NCBI RefSeq assembly: GCF_014196345.1 | Contig: NZ_JACIDN010000007.1 | Span: 310,001-374,000 of the forward strand | Reading direction: 5' to 3' | Source of the DNA: Methylobacterium brachythecii | GTDB taxonomy: Bacteria > Pseudomonadota > Alphaproteobacteria > Rhizobiales > Beijerinckiaceae | DNA: 64,000 bases | Part shown: in pieces, positions 34,531 to 42,658 of the stretch | Layout of the letters: each line of letters begins with the position of its first letter | Numbering within the stretch: the first letter of the stretch is position 1 | Notes under the pieces: model-generated | The model's input: only the letters and a program-made list of their open reading frames with translations | What the model was told of the DNA's origin: nothing | The model's database searches: none | Made by a program: the position numbers and the translations under genes

Positions 34531-35442
34531 TCAGGCGCGGCGGGCGTCGTAGGCGCCGACCAGCGTCACCGGCTTGGGCGCGCCGAGGCGGCCGCCGAAG
34601 AAGGCGGCCAACGCACCGAGGATCAGCGCCAGCGCGGCATAGAAGGCGCCCTGCGTGGCCGCCGACTTGGCGGCGACGGCGGCGGCCTCGGCCTTCTGCT
34701 TGGCCGTGGCGACGGCCTGCTCGTACTGCTTCTGATAGTCGTCGATCTGCGCCTTGGCCTGGTCGGCCGGAATGCCCTGCGCCTTGGCGAGTGCATCCGC
34801 GGCGCGGGACTTGGCCTGCTCCTTCTGGGACGGATCTCCGGTCAGCACGGCGCGCACCGCCGCGACCGCGGCGTCCCGGGCGGCCTGCGGGTCCTGGCCG
34901 GCCGCCTGCTCGCGCACCTTCTGCTCGATGCCGTCGAGCGGGTTCGAGATCTTGGACAGCGAGGGCGCCGCGGCCTGGGCCGCCGTCTGCACGGTGCCGC
35001 CGACGAGGTTGCCCGCGCCACCGAGCGCACCCGAGACGGTGCTCAGCGTGCCGCCGACGAGACCGCTCGCCGCCGAGGTGATGAGGTACAGCACCACAAG
35101 CGTGGTGACCGCCCAAGAGACGAGGCCGTGGAGCGACGCCGCTCCCGGAAGCGGCTTGCCGGAAAGGCGGCCAGCGATGAGGCCGCCTACGAGCGAGGCG
35201 ACGATCCCGGAGCCGACGAACCACAACCCTACGCCGAGCGAGAAGGTCGAGGCGGCCGGGTTGTCGGCGGCAGTGGTGCCGACGGACGACAGGCCGACGC
35301 CCACCCCGACGAGGTTCAGAACGACCTGGGCGACGAGGGCAGTGACGGCGCCGGCGAAGATGGCGCCCCAGGACACCTCGTTGAGCAGGACGGCCCGCGT
35401 GTCGCCGATGGCAACGGGGGATAGGCTTGTGGTCGTGGTCAC
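34531..35442 (-). CDS. Multi-pass membrane protein of the stress cluster
   Basis: A 303-residue protein with hydrophobic segments at about residues 25-55, 68-95, 110-135 and 270-290, joined by a long Ala/Gln/Lys-rich helical loop (about 160-260). The N-terminus begins after a short Thr/Ser stretch with W-G-A-I-F-A-G-A-V. I do not recognise a catalytic family; similar proteins near CsbD genes are usually called membrane or PhnA-like proteins without functional evidence. It lies between two CsbD-type genes on the same strand and probably shares their stress regulation. Confidence 0.75.
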   Translation of the reverse strand: MTTTTSLSPVAIGDTRAVLLNEVSWGAIFAGAVTALVAQVVLNLVGVGVGLSSVGTTAADNPAASTFSLGVGLWFVGSGIVASLVGGLIAGRLSGKPLPGAASLHGLVSWAVTTLVVLYLITSAASGLVGGTLSTVSGALGGAGNLVGGTVQTAAQAAAPSLSKISNPLDGIEQKVREQAAGQDPQAARDAAVAAVRAVLTGDPSQKEQAKSRAADALAKAQGIPADQAKAQIDDYQKQYEQAVATAKQKAEAAAVAAKSAATQGAFYAALALILGALAAFFGGRLGAPKPVTLVGAYDARRA

Positions 35443-35483
35443 GCGTTTACTCCGGTCGTGGGTGAAGTCGGAAAAGGAAAGGG

Positions 35484-35813
35484 TCAGAGGCGGCTAACGA
35501 GCAGGCCTAGGCCGAAGCCGATGGCGCCTGCGACGAGAAGCGAGGCATGAGGCCACTCGGCGGACCGGTCGTGGCCTTCGCGCAGGCTGCGGCGGCCCTG
35601 GTCGTAGGCGTCCTCGGTGTAGTCCGAGACCTCGTCGGCGACGTGCCGGACGGCGTCCTTGGCCTGGCCGTAGAGGTTCTCGGCGGTACCCTTGGCCTCG
35701 CGGAAGCGGCCCTCGACGGAATTGCTCTTCGAGCCGGCGAGGTCGCCGACCGCGCCCTGCACCTTCCCGCCCAGCTCTTTCGCGGCGCCCGTGATCCTGT
35801 CCGTATCCACCAT
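35484..35813 (-). CDS. CsbD/DUF883-like stress protein with C-terminal membrane segment
   Basis: A 109-residue protein whose N-terminus is CsbD-like (M-V-D-T-D-R-I-T-G-A-A-K-E-L-G-G-K-V-Q-G), followed by a helical linker and a C-terminal hydrophobic anchor L-L-V-A-G-A-I-G-F-G-L-G-L-L. A GAGGAGAACGAC sequence precedes the ATG. The architecture parallels that of the CsbD-like gene at 33793-34176, so the two are probably paralogues. A competing frame through this stretch is a shadow. Confidence 0.82.
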   Translation of the reverse strand: MVDTDRITGAAKELGGKVQGAVGDLAGSKSNSVEGRFREAKGTAENLYGQAKDAVRHVADEVSDYTEDAYDQGRRSLREGHDRSAEWPHASLLVAGAIGFGLGLLVSRL

Positions 35814-35846
35814 GTCGTTCTCCTCGTCGTCTCTTGATCGCTGCGT

Positions 35847-35976
35847 TCAGTCGCGGGGCGTGCCCGACTTGAGCGGCCGCGCCCTCGACCCGGGCATCCC
35901 CGATCAGCTTGCCGATAGCCTCCTTCACGGAGCCCTTGGCCTGCTCAGTTGCCGTCGGCTTCGCTCTTTCGGTCAC
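35847..35976 (-). pseudogene. Truncated or frameshifted CsbD-like gene
   Basis: An ATG at 35976 opens a typical CsbD start (T-E-Q-A-K-G-S-V-K-E-A-I-G-K-L-I-G-D-A), but after about 34 residues the family pattern is lost and the frame runs on into the next CsbD gene. Reading another frame from near 35870 gives a short basic end with a stop at 35847. This suggests a frameshift that shortened an ordinary 60-70 residue CsbD gene. A sequencing error is possible. Confidence 0.45.
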
Positions 35977-36072
35977 GGTTATCTTACCGGCGGGTGCGGA
36001 ATGCCGGCCCCGGCCTGAGATGTTCGCTGCCGAAGCCGGATCAATAGTGCAAAAATACTAGTAGACCCTGTT

Positions 36073-37533
36073 TTATGTACTGGCCGACTGGAACGGGAAG
36101 CCATTTTCGCGACCCCAGATGACGGCCTCCGCCCGTCGATGAACGCCGAGCTTGCGGTAGAGAGCGGCGCCGTGGTTGCGCACGGTGTTGCGCGACAGGC
36201 CGAGACGCTTGGCGATGGCGTCGTCGTCGAGCCCGGAGCAAATCAGGTTCAGGATCTGGCGCTCCCGCACCGTGAGGGTCGGGCTCGTCCCGTCGCCGTC
36301 CCCGTCGCTCGGGTGACGAAGGTTGGCGAGCTTCTCGATCAGCCCCCGGCTGAACCAGGACGTGTCGGCCATGACGGCCTCGATGGCCTCGTACAGCTCG
36401 CGTTCGCCCCGCTTGCGGTCGGTGATGTCCTGCAGGACGAGCAGCGCGAAGGTCTCCTCGCCGATCTCGACGCGCTCCGCCGAAGCCAGGCAGTCGAGCT
36501 CCGATCCGTCTTGATGGCGCAGGCAGACCTCCTGTCCCGGCACGAAACCGGTGCGCCTGACCGCCTCCTCGAAGCGGTCCCGCGCAAGGGCCGTTACCCA
36601 CAAGCCGGTCTCTGCGGGCGAGCGCCCGACCACCGCATCCTCGCCGTGGCCGAAGACGCGAGTGAAGGCCTCGTTGATGCCGGTGACGGTGAAGGAGTCG
36701 AGGCGCGCCAGCACCGTCGGAACGGGGGTCAGCCGGAATGCCTTGGCGAAGCGTTCCTCGCTCTGGCGCAACGCCGTCTCTGCCTTCCGCCGAAGTTCGA
36801 GGTCGGCGAACGTGAACAGCATGCAGGGTTCGTCGCCCATTTCGATGGGCTGGCCTGCCACGATGACGAAGCGCGAGCCTCCGTCCGGCAGGTCGAGGCA
36901 GGCCTCCATCTGCGGGATGGTGCCCCCCTCATTCAGGCGCGAGATGGCCAAGTCCCGATTGCGGGCGCCGGCCAGTATGTCGACGTCGTAGACGCTGCGC
37001 CCGATCACGGCGTCGCGAACGTGACCGGTCATCTCCAGGAAGCCCACATTGACCTTGACGTGGCGCAAGTCGGAGAGCCGCGTGATGACGGCCGGCGCAG
37101 GGTTGGCGTTGAAGGTCTTCTCGAAGCGCTCCTCGGCATCAAATTGGTCCGAGACGTCCTTGATGATGAGCGCGAGGCAACTCGGTTTGCCGGCCCGGTC
37201 GGTGGCAACGAGGCTGCGCAGCGAGTGGACGAATTCGATATCCGGCCTGTCGGCACGTCGCACCTCGACGACGACGTCGTGGAAGCTCTCGCCGGCGACT
37301 ACGCGTTCTATGGGGTAGTGCTCGGGAGCCCTGTTGTTGCGGTAGCGCAGGGCGAACCACCCGCGGTATGCGTCGACGTCGCTGCCGAGTTCGTCGAGGC
37401 TCGCGGCGCCATGCATTTGGAGCGCGGCCTCGTTGGCGTAGGAGATTGTCTGGTCGGGCTCGACCAGGATCACGCCCTCACTCAGGCCGGCGATGATCTG
37501 TCGGAGTTCATGCCTGTCGACGTCCGCCGTCAC
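36073..37533 (-). CDS. PAS-PAS-PAS-LuxR transcriptional regulator
   Basis: A 486-residue protein with three PAS domains (about residues 8-120, 135-250, 262-370) and a C-terminal LuxR-type helix-turn-helix (about 415-475), including L-T-V-R-E-R-Q-I-L-N-L-I-C-S-G and A-K-R-L-G-L-S-R-N-T-V-R-N-H. There is no kinase or receiver domain, so it may act directly as a one-component sensor. An EcfG-type promoter lies 52-76 bp upstream of its start. It heads the minus-strand set of CsbD-type genes and is the likely local regulator of the stress cluster. The ligand is unknown. Confidence 0.88.
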   Translation of the reverse strand: MTADVDRHELRQIIAGLSEGVILVEPDQTISYANEAALQMHGAASLDELGSDVDAYRGWFALRYRNNRAPEHYPIERVVAGESFHDVVVEVRRADRPDIEFVHSLRSLVATDRAGKPSCLALIIKDVSDQFDAEERFEKTFNANPAPAVITRLSDLRHVKVNVGFLEMTGHVRDAVIGRSVYDVDILAGARNRDLAISRLNEGGTIPQMEACLDLPDGGSRFVIVAGQPIEMGDEPCMLFTFADLELRRKAETALRQSEERFAKAFRLTPVPTVLARLDSFTVTGINEAFTRVFGHGEDAVVGRSPAETGLWVTALARDRFEEAVRRTGFVPGQEVCLRHQDGSELDCLASAERVEIGEETFALLVLQDITDRKRGERELYEAIEAVMADTSWFSRGLIEKLANLRHPSDGDGDGTSPTLTVRERQILNLICSGLDDDAIAKRLGLSRNTVRNHGAALYRKLGVHRRAEAVIWGRENGFPFQSAST

Positions 37534-38715
37534 GGCCGCACCGCCCCTGAAAACCCTTGACCGCCAAGCCGACGGCGGTGCTCAAACGAATTGCGCGCTA
37601 GCGAGTTCCGTCTCGGTGCTGGTATTCCGGGATCACGAAGTTGGTAGGCGCGGATCGCGTGCCGCGCTCGAGGTGTTGGCTCATGGGGCGTTTCCCATCC
37701 GGCCGCGGCTAAGCGGCTTGCACCGGCCTGGAGCAGAGTTTCACCGGTGGAGGTTCGCGTCGTCGGAGGCACGCGTTATCCCGCCCGAACGCGAACGGTC
37801 GCAAAACCACCTTTCTCCGCCATCGACTAGCAGGCGCCTATGTCCGCTTCGGAGCAGGTACTTGGCAGGCTTGAACGACCGGGATGGGCGCGAAGCCGCC
37901 GGATCACCGGGAGGACGGACGTCCGCTTTCGAGGATCGCATGATCGCCCGTGTACGGCGTAGTTGGGTCGGAAGCAGTCGGTGCTGCAACGTCCGGTTTT
38001 CCTCATTATGAACCCGAAAGCAGCCGGTCCGCTGTCGGCCAGCTCCCGCCGAACCTCGAACGTCCGCTTGTTTATTATAGCGTCCGAAAGCAGACCGGCA
38101 GAAAACCACCCAACTCGGTCAGCGACTTGCCTGCGCCTATGTCCGCTTCGGAGCGGGAACTCAGACAGCCAGAACGACCGGGATGGGCGCACCACTGCCG
38201 CTGAAGCGGCAGAAGGGACGTCCGCTTTCGGGAACAGGCGGTCGTTCGTGTACGGCGAGGTTGGGCGCGAAGCAGCCGTCGGGTTCTGGCCGAAAGCAGC
38301 ATATCCGGTTTTGGGAGGTGGGCTCCGCAAAGCGGACCAGATACTGCTTAGCCAAGTCGGGCGAGGCACTGTCTCCAACCGAACACCTGTCGAAACGTAT
38401 TCCACTTGTCCGATGTCGCCGCCATCGGGCCCAATCGTCTACGGTGGATGGTCTCGTCCACCAGTGCGGCATCATCTTAGCAATAGAGGGGTTGATGACA
38501 TCGAGCAGGCGGCGACGTGCGCGATCGCGCGTTGAAGGCGCTGATCAACTGTAAGTCCGATCGCCGCTGGAGTGCGGGTTTTCTGATCCGCAATTGGCGC
38601 GCCGTCGAGCACAAGAAGCGGGGTTGCGCGAAGGTTCCCCACTCCTCTCAATTCTCAAAACGCAGATCGACGAGCTCAGAACAAGAAGATGGGCGGCTCT
38701 GAGGGGCGCCATCGC
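37534..38715. repeat. Intergenic region with tandem imperfect repeats (copies A and B)
   Basis: About 1.2 kb without a convincing gene. It holds two imperfect copies of one intergenic element in the same orientation, offset by 299 bp: copy A about 37803-38010 and copy B about 38102-38315. Each has A-A-A-A-C-C-A-C-C, then T-G-T-C-C-G-C-T-T-C-G-G-A-G-C, then G-A-A-C-G-A-C-C-G-G-G-A-T-G-G-G-C-G-C, and ends in GTCCGCTTTCG-like blocks. A related copy C is at 49497-49690. No transposase is encoded. The remainder, about 38320-38715, shows nothing I can identify. Confidence 0.55.
37585..37609 (-). promoter_or_regulatory. EcfG (general stress sigma factor)-type promoter
   Basis: On the minus strand the sequence reads GGAAC, 16 nt, CGTT, matching the alphaproteobacterial EcfG consensus (GGAAC, 16-17 nt, CGTT). 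It lies about 52-76 bp upstream of the PAS-LuxR start in the correct orientation, and the downstream genes include CsbD-type stress proteins, which fits general stress control. The motif is short and could occur by chance, but its position and neighbours support it. Confidence 0.65.
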
Positions 38716-38970
38716 CTACCAGAAGGACGGCCTGCGGCGGCGATAGCCGGGGTGGGATGCCCAGGCACCGCGCGGGCGGGAAGGCGAGTAGCCTCCCAAA
38801 TGCTCGCCGGCATAGCCGCGCTCGATGCTGTAGGCGTTGTGGCCCGGCTCGATCATGGAGGGATTCTGAAGTTCGGCCCGAAGGCCGGAATCTCCTGACC
38901 CGTTCGCCAAGGCCGCCGCACTCCCCAGTGCAGCGAACAGCAAGGCTGCGGGAATGACGATGCGTTTCAT
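38716..38970 (-). CDS. Small exported protein
   Basis: An 84-residue protein with a Sec-type signal peptide (M-K-R-I-V-I-P-A-A-L-L-F-A-A-L-G, cleavage likely after A-L-A near residue 22), preceded by a good CAGGAGC ribosome-binding site. The mature part is short, with Gly/Ser/Tyr/Arg-rich sequence and no cysteines. I do not recognise a family. It is the first of three small exported proteins in this region, the others flanking the porin gene's other side. Confidence 0.7.
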   Translation of the reverse strand: MKRIVIPAALLFAALGSAAALANGSGDSGLRAELQNPSMIEPGHNAYSIERGYAGEHLGGYSPSRPRGAWASHPGYRRRRPSFW

Positions 38971-39670
38971 GATCGGCTCCTGGCTTACGCAAGAGCTGAT
39001 AAAATGCCCTTGCCTCGATGGAGCTCAATATTTTCCCGGAAGTTTTGGGATCCAAGTGGAATTTTGTGAATAAAAATTCCAATCTTAAATGTATTGTTAT
39101 CCAGAATCGAAGCTGAGCGCAATTTTTGAAATAAAATCGGAATTTAATTGTGGATTGCGCCCCTGGAAGCTAACAGGAAGAACAATCCGATCCCGCCGGA
39201 TTGCTGAGACGCCAATGGAGTTGCTACGAATTCCATTGGACGAGCGGTACCCACCGCTTTTTCGAGACCCAATACCACTCGGGCCAGTCGGCATGCCGAC
39301 TGGCCCTTTTTGGTGGATCCATCGGAAACAAGCTGTGCTGATCCGAGAAATGTGCCGTCGCGGAGTGACAGGCTGGTTAGCCAGATTTGCGAAGCCGAAG
39401 CGCGACTTGGGAGATCGGCAAAATCGAGCGCGCGACGTGGCGGTCGAGAAGCAGCCACGGACCTGAGATAGTAAGGTCTGCGACGGTTCGAGAAACCCTG
39501 GAGATATCCGAGGATTTCGGAGCGCGTGCACACGCTCCCTCATCACGCCAGGGCTGTCTGCGCCAGAACGCTACCATGCGAGATTCAATGCGGACATCCC
39601 TCTCTTCGAGCACCCGGTCGAAGAAAGGGTATGGACCTGATCGAACGATCTGAAAGAAAGTTGGCGCACC
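38971..39670. other. 700-bp intergenic region with candidate small RNA
   Basis: No convincing protein gene lies between the small exported protein and the porin gene's 3' end. The first part is AT-rich. A perfect 8-bp inverted repeat (CCAATGGA / TCCATTGG) at 39212-39239 and a strong terminator at 39281-39312 suggest a plus-strand small RNA. The rest, about 39313-39670, shows nothing I can identify. Confidence 0.45.
39281..39312 (+). terminator. Strong intrinsic terminator
   Basis: GGGCCAGTCGG, a CATG loop and CCGACTGGCCC form a perfect 11-bp GC-rich stem followed at once by TTTTT on the plus strand. This is a textbook intrinsic terminator, yet no annotated plus-strand gene ends here. It is therefore best explained as the 3' end of a small non-coding RNA beginning somewhere about 39100-39200. 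Confidence 0.75.
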
Positions 39671-41266
39671 TTAGAATGGATAGTAGCGAAGGGAGGCGAG
39701 GCCGACGACCATGTGTGTCGAAGGATCGACGCCGGCCAACCCACGGAAGGCGTCGCGGGTGGTGTAGGACACCTGGCCGCCTGCGGCGACGCGCCCGTAG
39801 CTGCCCTTGTAGACGTCGTGCCAGAAGCCACCGGTGATCTGCTTCACGTCGCGGCTCTCGGCCTGACAGGTCGATGCGGTCGCCCCTTCGATGTCGCAGC
39901 CGGAATCGTTGAGCGTCGGCGATCCATAACCCGAGAGGCTGAGCGCGCCGGTCCGTTCAGCATGCTCCCAGCCGGCATAGGCATAGACGTCGAAGCCCGG
40001 ATAGACGTGACCGATGACGCCGGCGAGGGTCTGGAACATCGGGATCGCCACCACCGATCCGTCGGCGCGAAGGGCGACATCCGGCAATTGCGACGACCCG
40101 TATCGGCCGATGCCGCGTCCGAACAGGCCGCTGAGTTGCAGATCGAGCGTATCGCGGATGAGCGGTACGGTCGCCGATGCGCCGACCCCGAAGCCCATGT
40201 CGTCGTAGGATCGGCCGATGGTGCGATCGTTGAACCAGCGGGCGATACCCTTGATCTCGTAGTGGCCCCAGCCGGGCTCGAAGGCGAGCTTGGCCGAAAC
40301 GTCGGGCGCTTGATTGACGGAATAGGTGGTGGTGGAGTTGTTCAGACCGGCCGGGTCGCCGGCATTGGTCAGGTTGACGTTGGCCGGGATTACGAATGCG
40401 CCGCCGGGCACGAGCGTCTGGGACGCTTCGAGCGCTGCGGCGGCCCAGATACCGGGCGCGACGTTGTCGACGACACGCACCTGGGGCATGCGGGCCCAGT
40501 TGAAGCCTGGCACGAACTGGGCGTCGATCGTCAGAGGGGTCTGCTCTTTCGTCGCCGTGATGCCCGAGAGGTTGGTGGTCATGAGCGTGTAAGCCTGACC
40601 CGCCAGGACCTGGATGCCGAGATCCTTGTCGTCGAAGGCGGCCCAGAGTTGACGAATGCGCGGGACATAGCTGTTGGTTTCGCGGTTGTTCGAGGTCACC
40701 GCGGCGCCGAGGAAGTCCGCCTCGCCATAGGCGGAGACCTTCAGGCTCGGATCGATCATCGCCGTGACGAGGCCGGAGATGCGGCTCTGGCGGGCGCTGA
40801 AGCGGAATTCGCCCTCATGAGCCATCGGCGAGTTCCGGAAGGGGATGCCGCCGAAATTGCTGCCGATATCCGCCGATTCGTTCGGGTTGCGATAGAAGCC
40901 GGTCAATTCGAGGAAGCCACCCGGCGTGAAGCAGACATGACCGAGGGGGATCGCTGGCCCCTCGCAGAGGGCTTGCGCCTGCAGGAAGGCCGGTGAGCGA
41001 CCTTCCGAGCCGGGAATACCCTGCACCGCCTCCTCCCGCCGCGCCATGCGCGACTGATGGCCGGGGCCGATCGACGTGTTCACGACGGGTCCGGTCGGGC
41101 GCCGCTTGAGCGCCGAGATCTCGTGCTGCATGGCGGCGATCTGCTTCTGCAGCGCCTCCAGTCTCGCATCTGTCGCGTCGCTCGCCGCAGAGGCGGACCC
41201 TGTCAGCAGGCCGCAGAAGATCGTTGCCCCGACGCATGATCGGAGCATCCAGCAAAGACGGTTCAT
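39671..41266 (-). CDS. Outer-membrane porin
   Basis: A 531-residue protein with a signal peptide (residues about 1-27), a short N-terminal coiled coil (about 32-55, D-A-R-L-E-A-L-Q-K-Q-I), and a beta-rich body with alternating hydrophobic strands ending in R-Y-Y-P-F; a C-terminal aromatic residue is typical of outer-membrane beta-barrels. It resembles alphaproteobacterial porins. A Shine-Dalgarno sequence before the ATG is weak. It lies between small exported proteins and is not obviously in an operon. The permeant is unknown. Confidence 0.85.
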   Translation of the reverse strand: MNRLCWMLRSCVGATIFCGLLTGSASAASDATDARLEALQKQIAAMQHEISALKRRPTGPVVNTSIGPGHQSRMARREEAVQGIPGSEGRSPAFLQAQALCEGPAIPLGHVCFTPGGFLELTGFYRNPNESADIGSNFGGIPFRNSPMAHEGEFRFSARQSRISGLVTAMIDPSLKVSAYGEADFLGAAVTSNNRETNSYVPRIRQLWAAFDDKDLGIQVLAGQAYTLMTTNLSGITATKEQTPLTIDAQFVPGFNWARMPQVRVVDNVAPGIWAAAALEASQTLVPGGAFVIPANVNLTNAGDPAGLNNSTTTYSVNQAPDVSAKLAFEPGWGHYEIKGIARWFNDRTIGRSYDDMGFGVGASATVPLIRDTLDLQLSGLFGRGIGRYGSSQLPDVALRADGSVVAIPMFQTLAGVIGHVYPGFDVYAYAGWEHAERTGALSLSGYGSPTLNDSGCDIEGATASTCQAESRDVKQITGGFWHDVYKGSYGRVAAGGQVSYTTRDAFRGLAGVDPSTHMVVGLASLRYYPF

Positions 41267-41463
41267 AGCGAAATCAGCCCCAGCCCAAGTTATTGTAATG
41301 TCGTTTCAGCGGGTCGATCGACATTTACAGTTAAGCTTTAAGAGATGGCATTGCTAATCATCAATTAAAACAAATTTTATTTTCGAAATCCTGCTTTTAT
41401 TTGTGGACTATGTATTGCAATCAGTGCTTGTGCAGGCCGATCTCTGTCTACGCATAGGGGCGC

Positions 41464-41748
41464 TCAACGGTGCCCCATGCGCAAAAGCAGCTTGTGGCGG
41501 CGCGCGGCGCAGGCGGCATCGAAGATGTCGCAAGCTCGCGGATAGCCGGGCGGCTCCGCCAGCATCACCTGCCCGCCGATGTCGCCCCTCGAATGTTCTT
41601 GTGACCACACCGATTTCGGATCGAAATAGGGATCCGAGGTGTAGCTATTCATGAAGGCGCCGCCCGCCGGGATGCGGCTTTCGGCGAGGGCGGGGCTGGC
41701 GCAGCCGAGAAGAGCGGCCGCCAGAACGGCCGAGAGCGCGATGCGCAT
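41464..41748 (-). CDS. Small exported protein
   Basis: A 94-residue protein with a signal peptide (M-R-I-A-L-S-A-V-L-A-A-A-L-L-G-C-A-S) that could be processed as a lipoprotein at the L-L-G-C site or by signal peptidase I after A-L-A. The mature part is Gly/Asp/Ser-rich with two cysteines near the end (A-C-D-I-F-D-A-A-C). No family recognised. It lies on the same strand as the neighbouring small exported protein at 41878-42216, 129 bp away, and may be co-expressed. Confidence 0.65.
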   Translation of the reverse strand: MRIALSAVLAAALLGCASPALAESRIPAGGAFMNSYTSDPYFDPKSVWSQEHSRGDIGGQVMLAEPPGYPRACDIFDAACAARRHKLLLRMGHR

Positions 41749-41877
41749 GGTCTAACATCCAGATCAGGAGGGGGCGGCCAGCTCGGCGAGCGAGGTCGCG
41801 GCAGCGCGGAACCGTTCTGAATCGGAAGACCCCGCCCGAGCAAAACGCGGACAGGGTCTGCTGAAGGGGTAAGGGGA

Positions 41878-42216
41878 TTATTCGCCGCCGATCAGCATCC
41901 GGGCCGGTCCGCCGGTCTCGCTGCCGCGACCGCGCTCGTACCAAGGCAGCGCCGGGTTCTTGGCGTTGGCGCTGTCGTCGTCACGCTCCCCGCCGATCCA
42001 TGCGCGGCGCGAGGTGCCTTCGTATTCACGCGGCGATTCCGCGAAGCCGGTATTCACGTAGGGGCCCGGCTGCGCCTCGCGGACGGCCTGCGATTGCTCG
42101 CTGGTGTGATGGATGGCGTGGTGCAGCAGGGGCTGGGCATTGGCGCCGATCGAAAGCGCGCAGAGGGATCCGAAGGCGAAGGCCGCCGTCAGCACGGAGC
42201 GAGAAGAGAAGGACAT
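41878..42216 (-). CDS. Small exported protein
   Basis: A 112-residue protein with a signal peptide (A-A-F-A-F-G-S-L-C-A-L-S-I-G-A-N-A cleavage region near residue 28). The mature part is Glu/Arg/Gly-rich, without cysteines, and of unknown family. It shares the size and style of the two other exported proteins nearby, but their mature sequences do not align clearly. Confidence 0.65.
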   Translation of the reverse strand: MSFSSRSVLTAAFAFGSLCALSIGANAQPLLHHAIHHTSEQSQAVREAQPGPYVNTGFAESPREYEGTSRRAWIGGERDDDSANAKNPALPWYERGRGSETGGPARMLIGGE

Positions 42217-42658
42217 TCGATATTCTCCGGAAATCTATACTCTGTTCGTCTGGGCGGCCGGCGCGGAAATACTCGTTGCCGATCGCTTGAGACAACAATG
42301 CTGGTGATTTTCAAAAACGATCAAATGAATAGCGATTTATTTAATTTATAAATATTCGATCTTTGAAATCGGTTTTATTTTTGAAAGCATATTCAAAATA
42401 CCAGATCTGGTTTTCTCTTGTTTCCGATGGAGATGGGGCACTGATCTCGTCTCCGAGAAGGGGCTGCGTTCTTAAAACCAAAATCCATTTTCAACATTGA
42501 AGCCGAATTCATTGGTGACGGCCGAGCCTTCGACTTACTCGAATGGTGTCACTGCGATCGATCGGGTGCCGGCGCTGAGCCTTCGGCCCCGGATCGTGGT
42601 TGTGCGGACGCCCTCGGGCGGCCGCAGCCCCCCCCACAGTCAGAGTCGGCGTATCGCG
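42217..42658. other. AT-rich intergenic region upstream of the RND efflux genes
   Basis: About 440 bp between the divergent small exported protein and the efflux gene. The stretch 42290-42420 is clearly AT-rich and probably holds promoters for both. The first 160 bases before 42659 are open in frame with the efflux gene, but read as non-homologous sequence, so I treat them as leader. No specific operator was identified. Confidence 0.4.

Noticed and set aside
37534..38715. Small open frames in the repeat region (for example 37747-38109 and 37963-38535)
   Set aside because: Both strands carry similar-length frames through the repeat blocks, none has a ribosome-binding site or recognisable domain.
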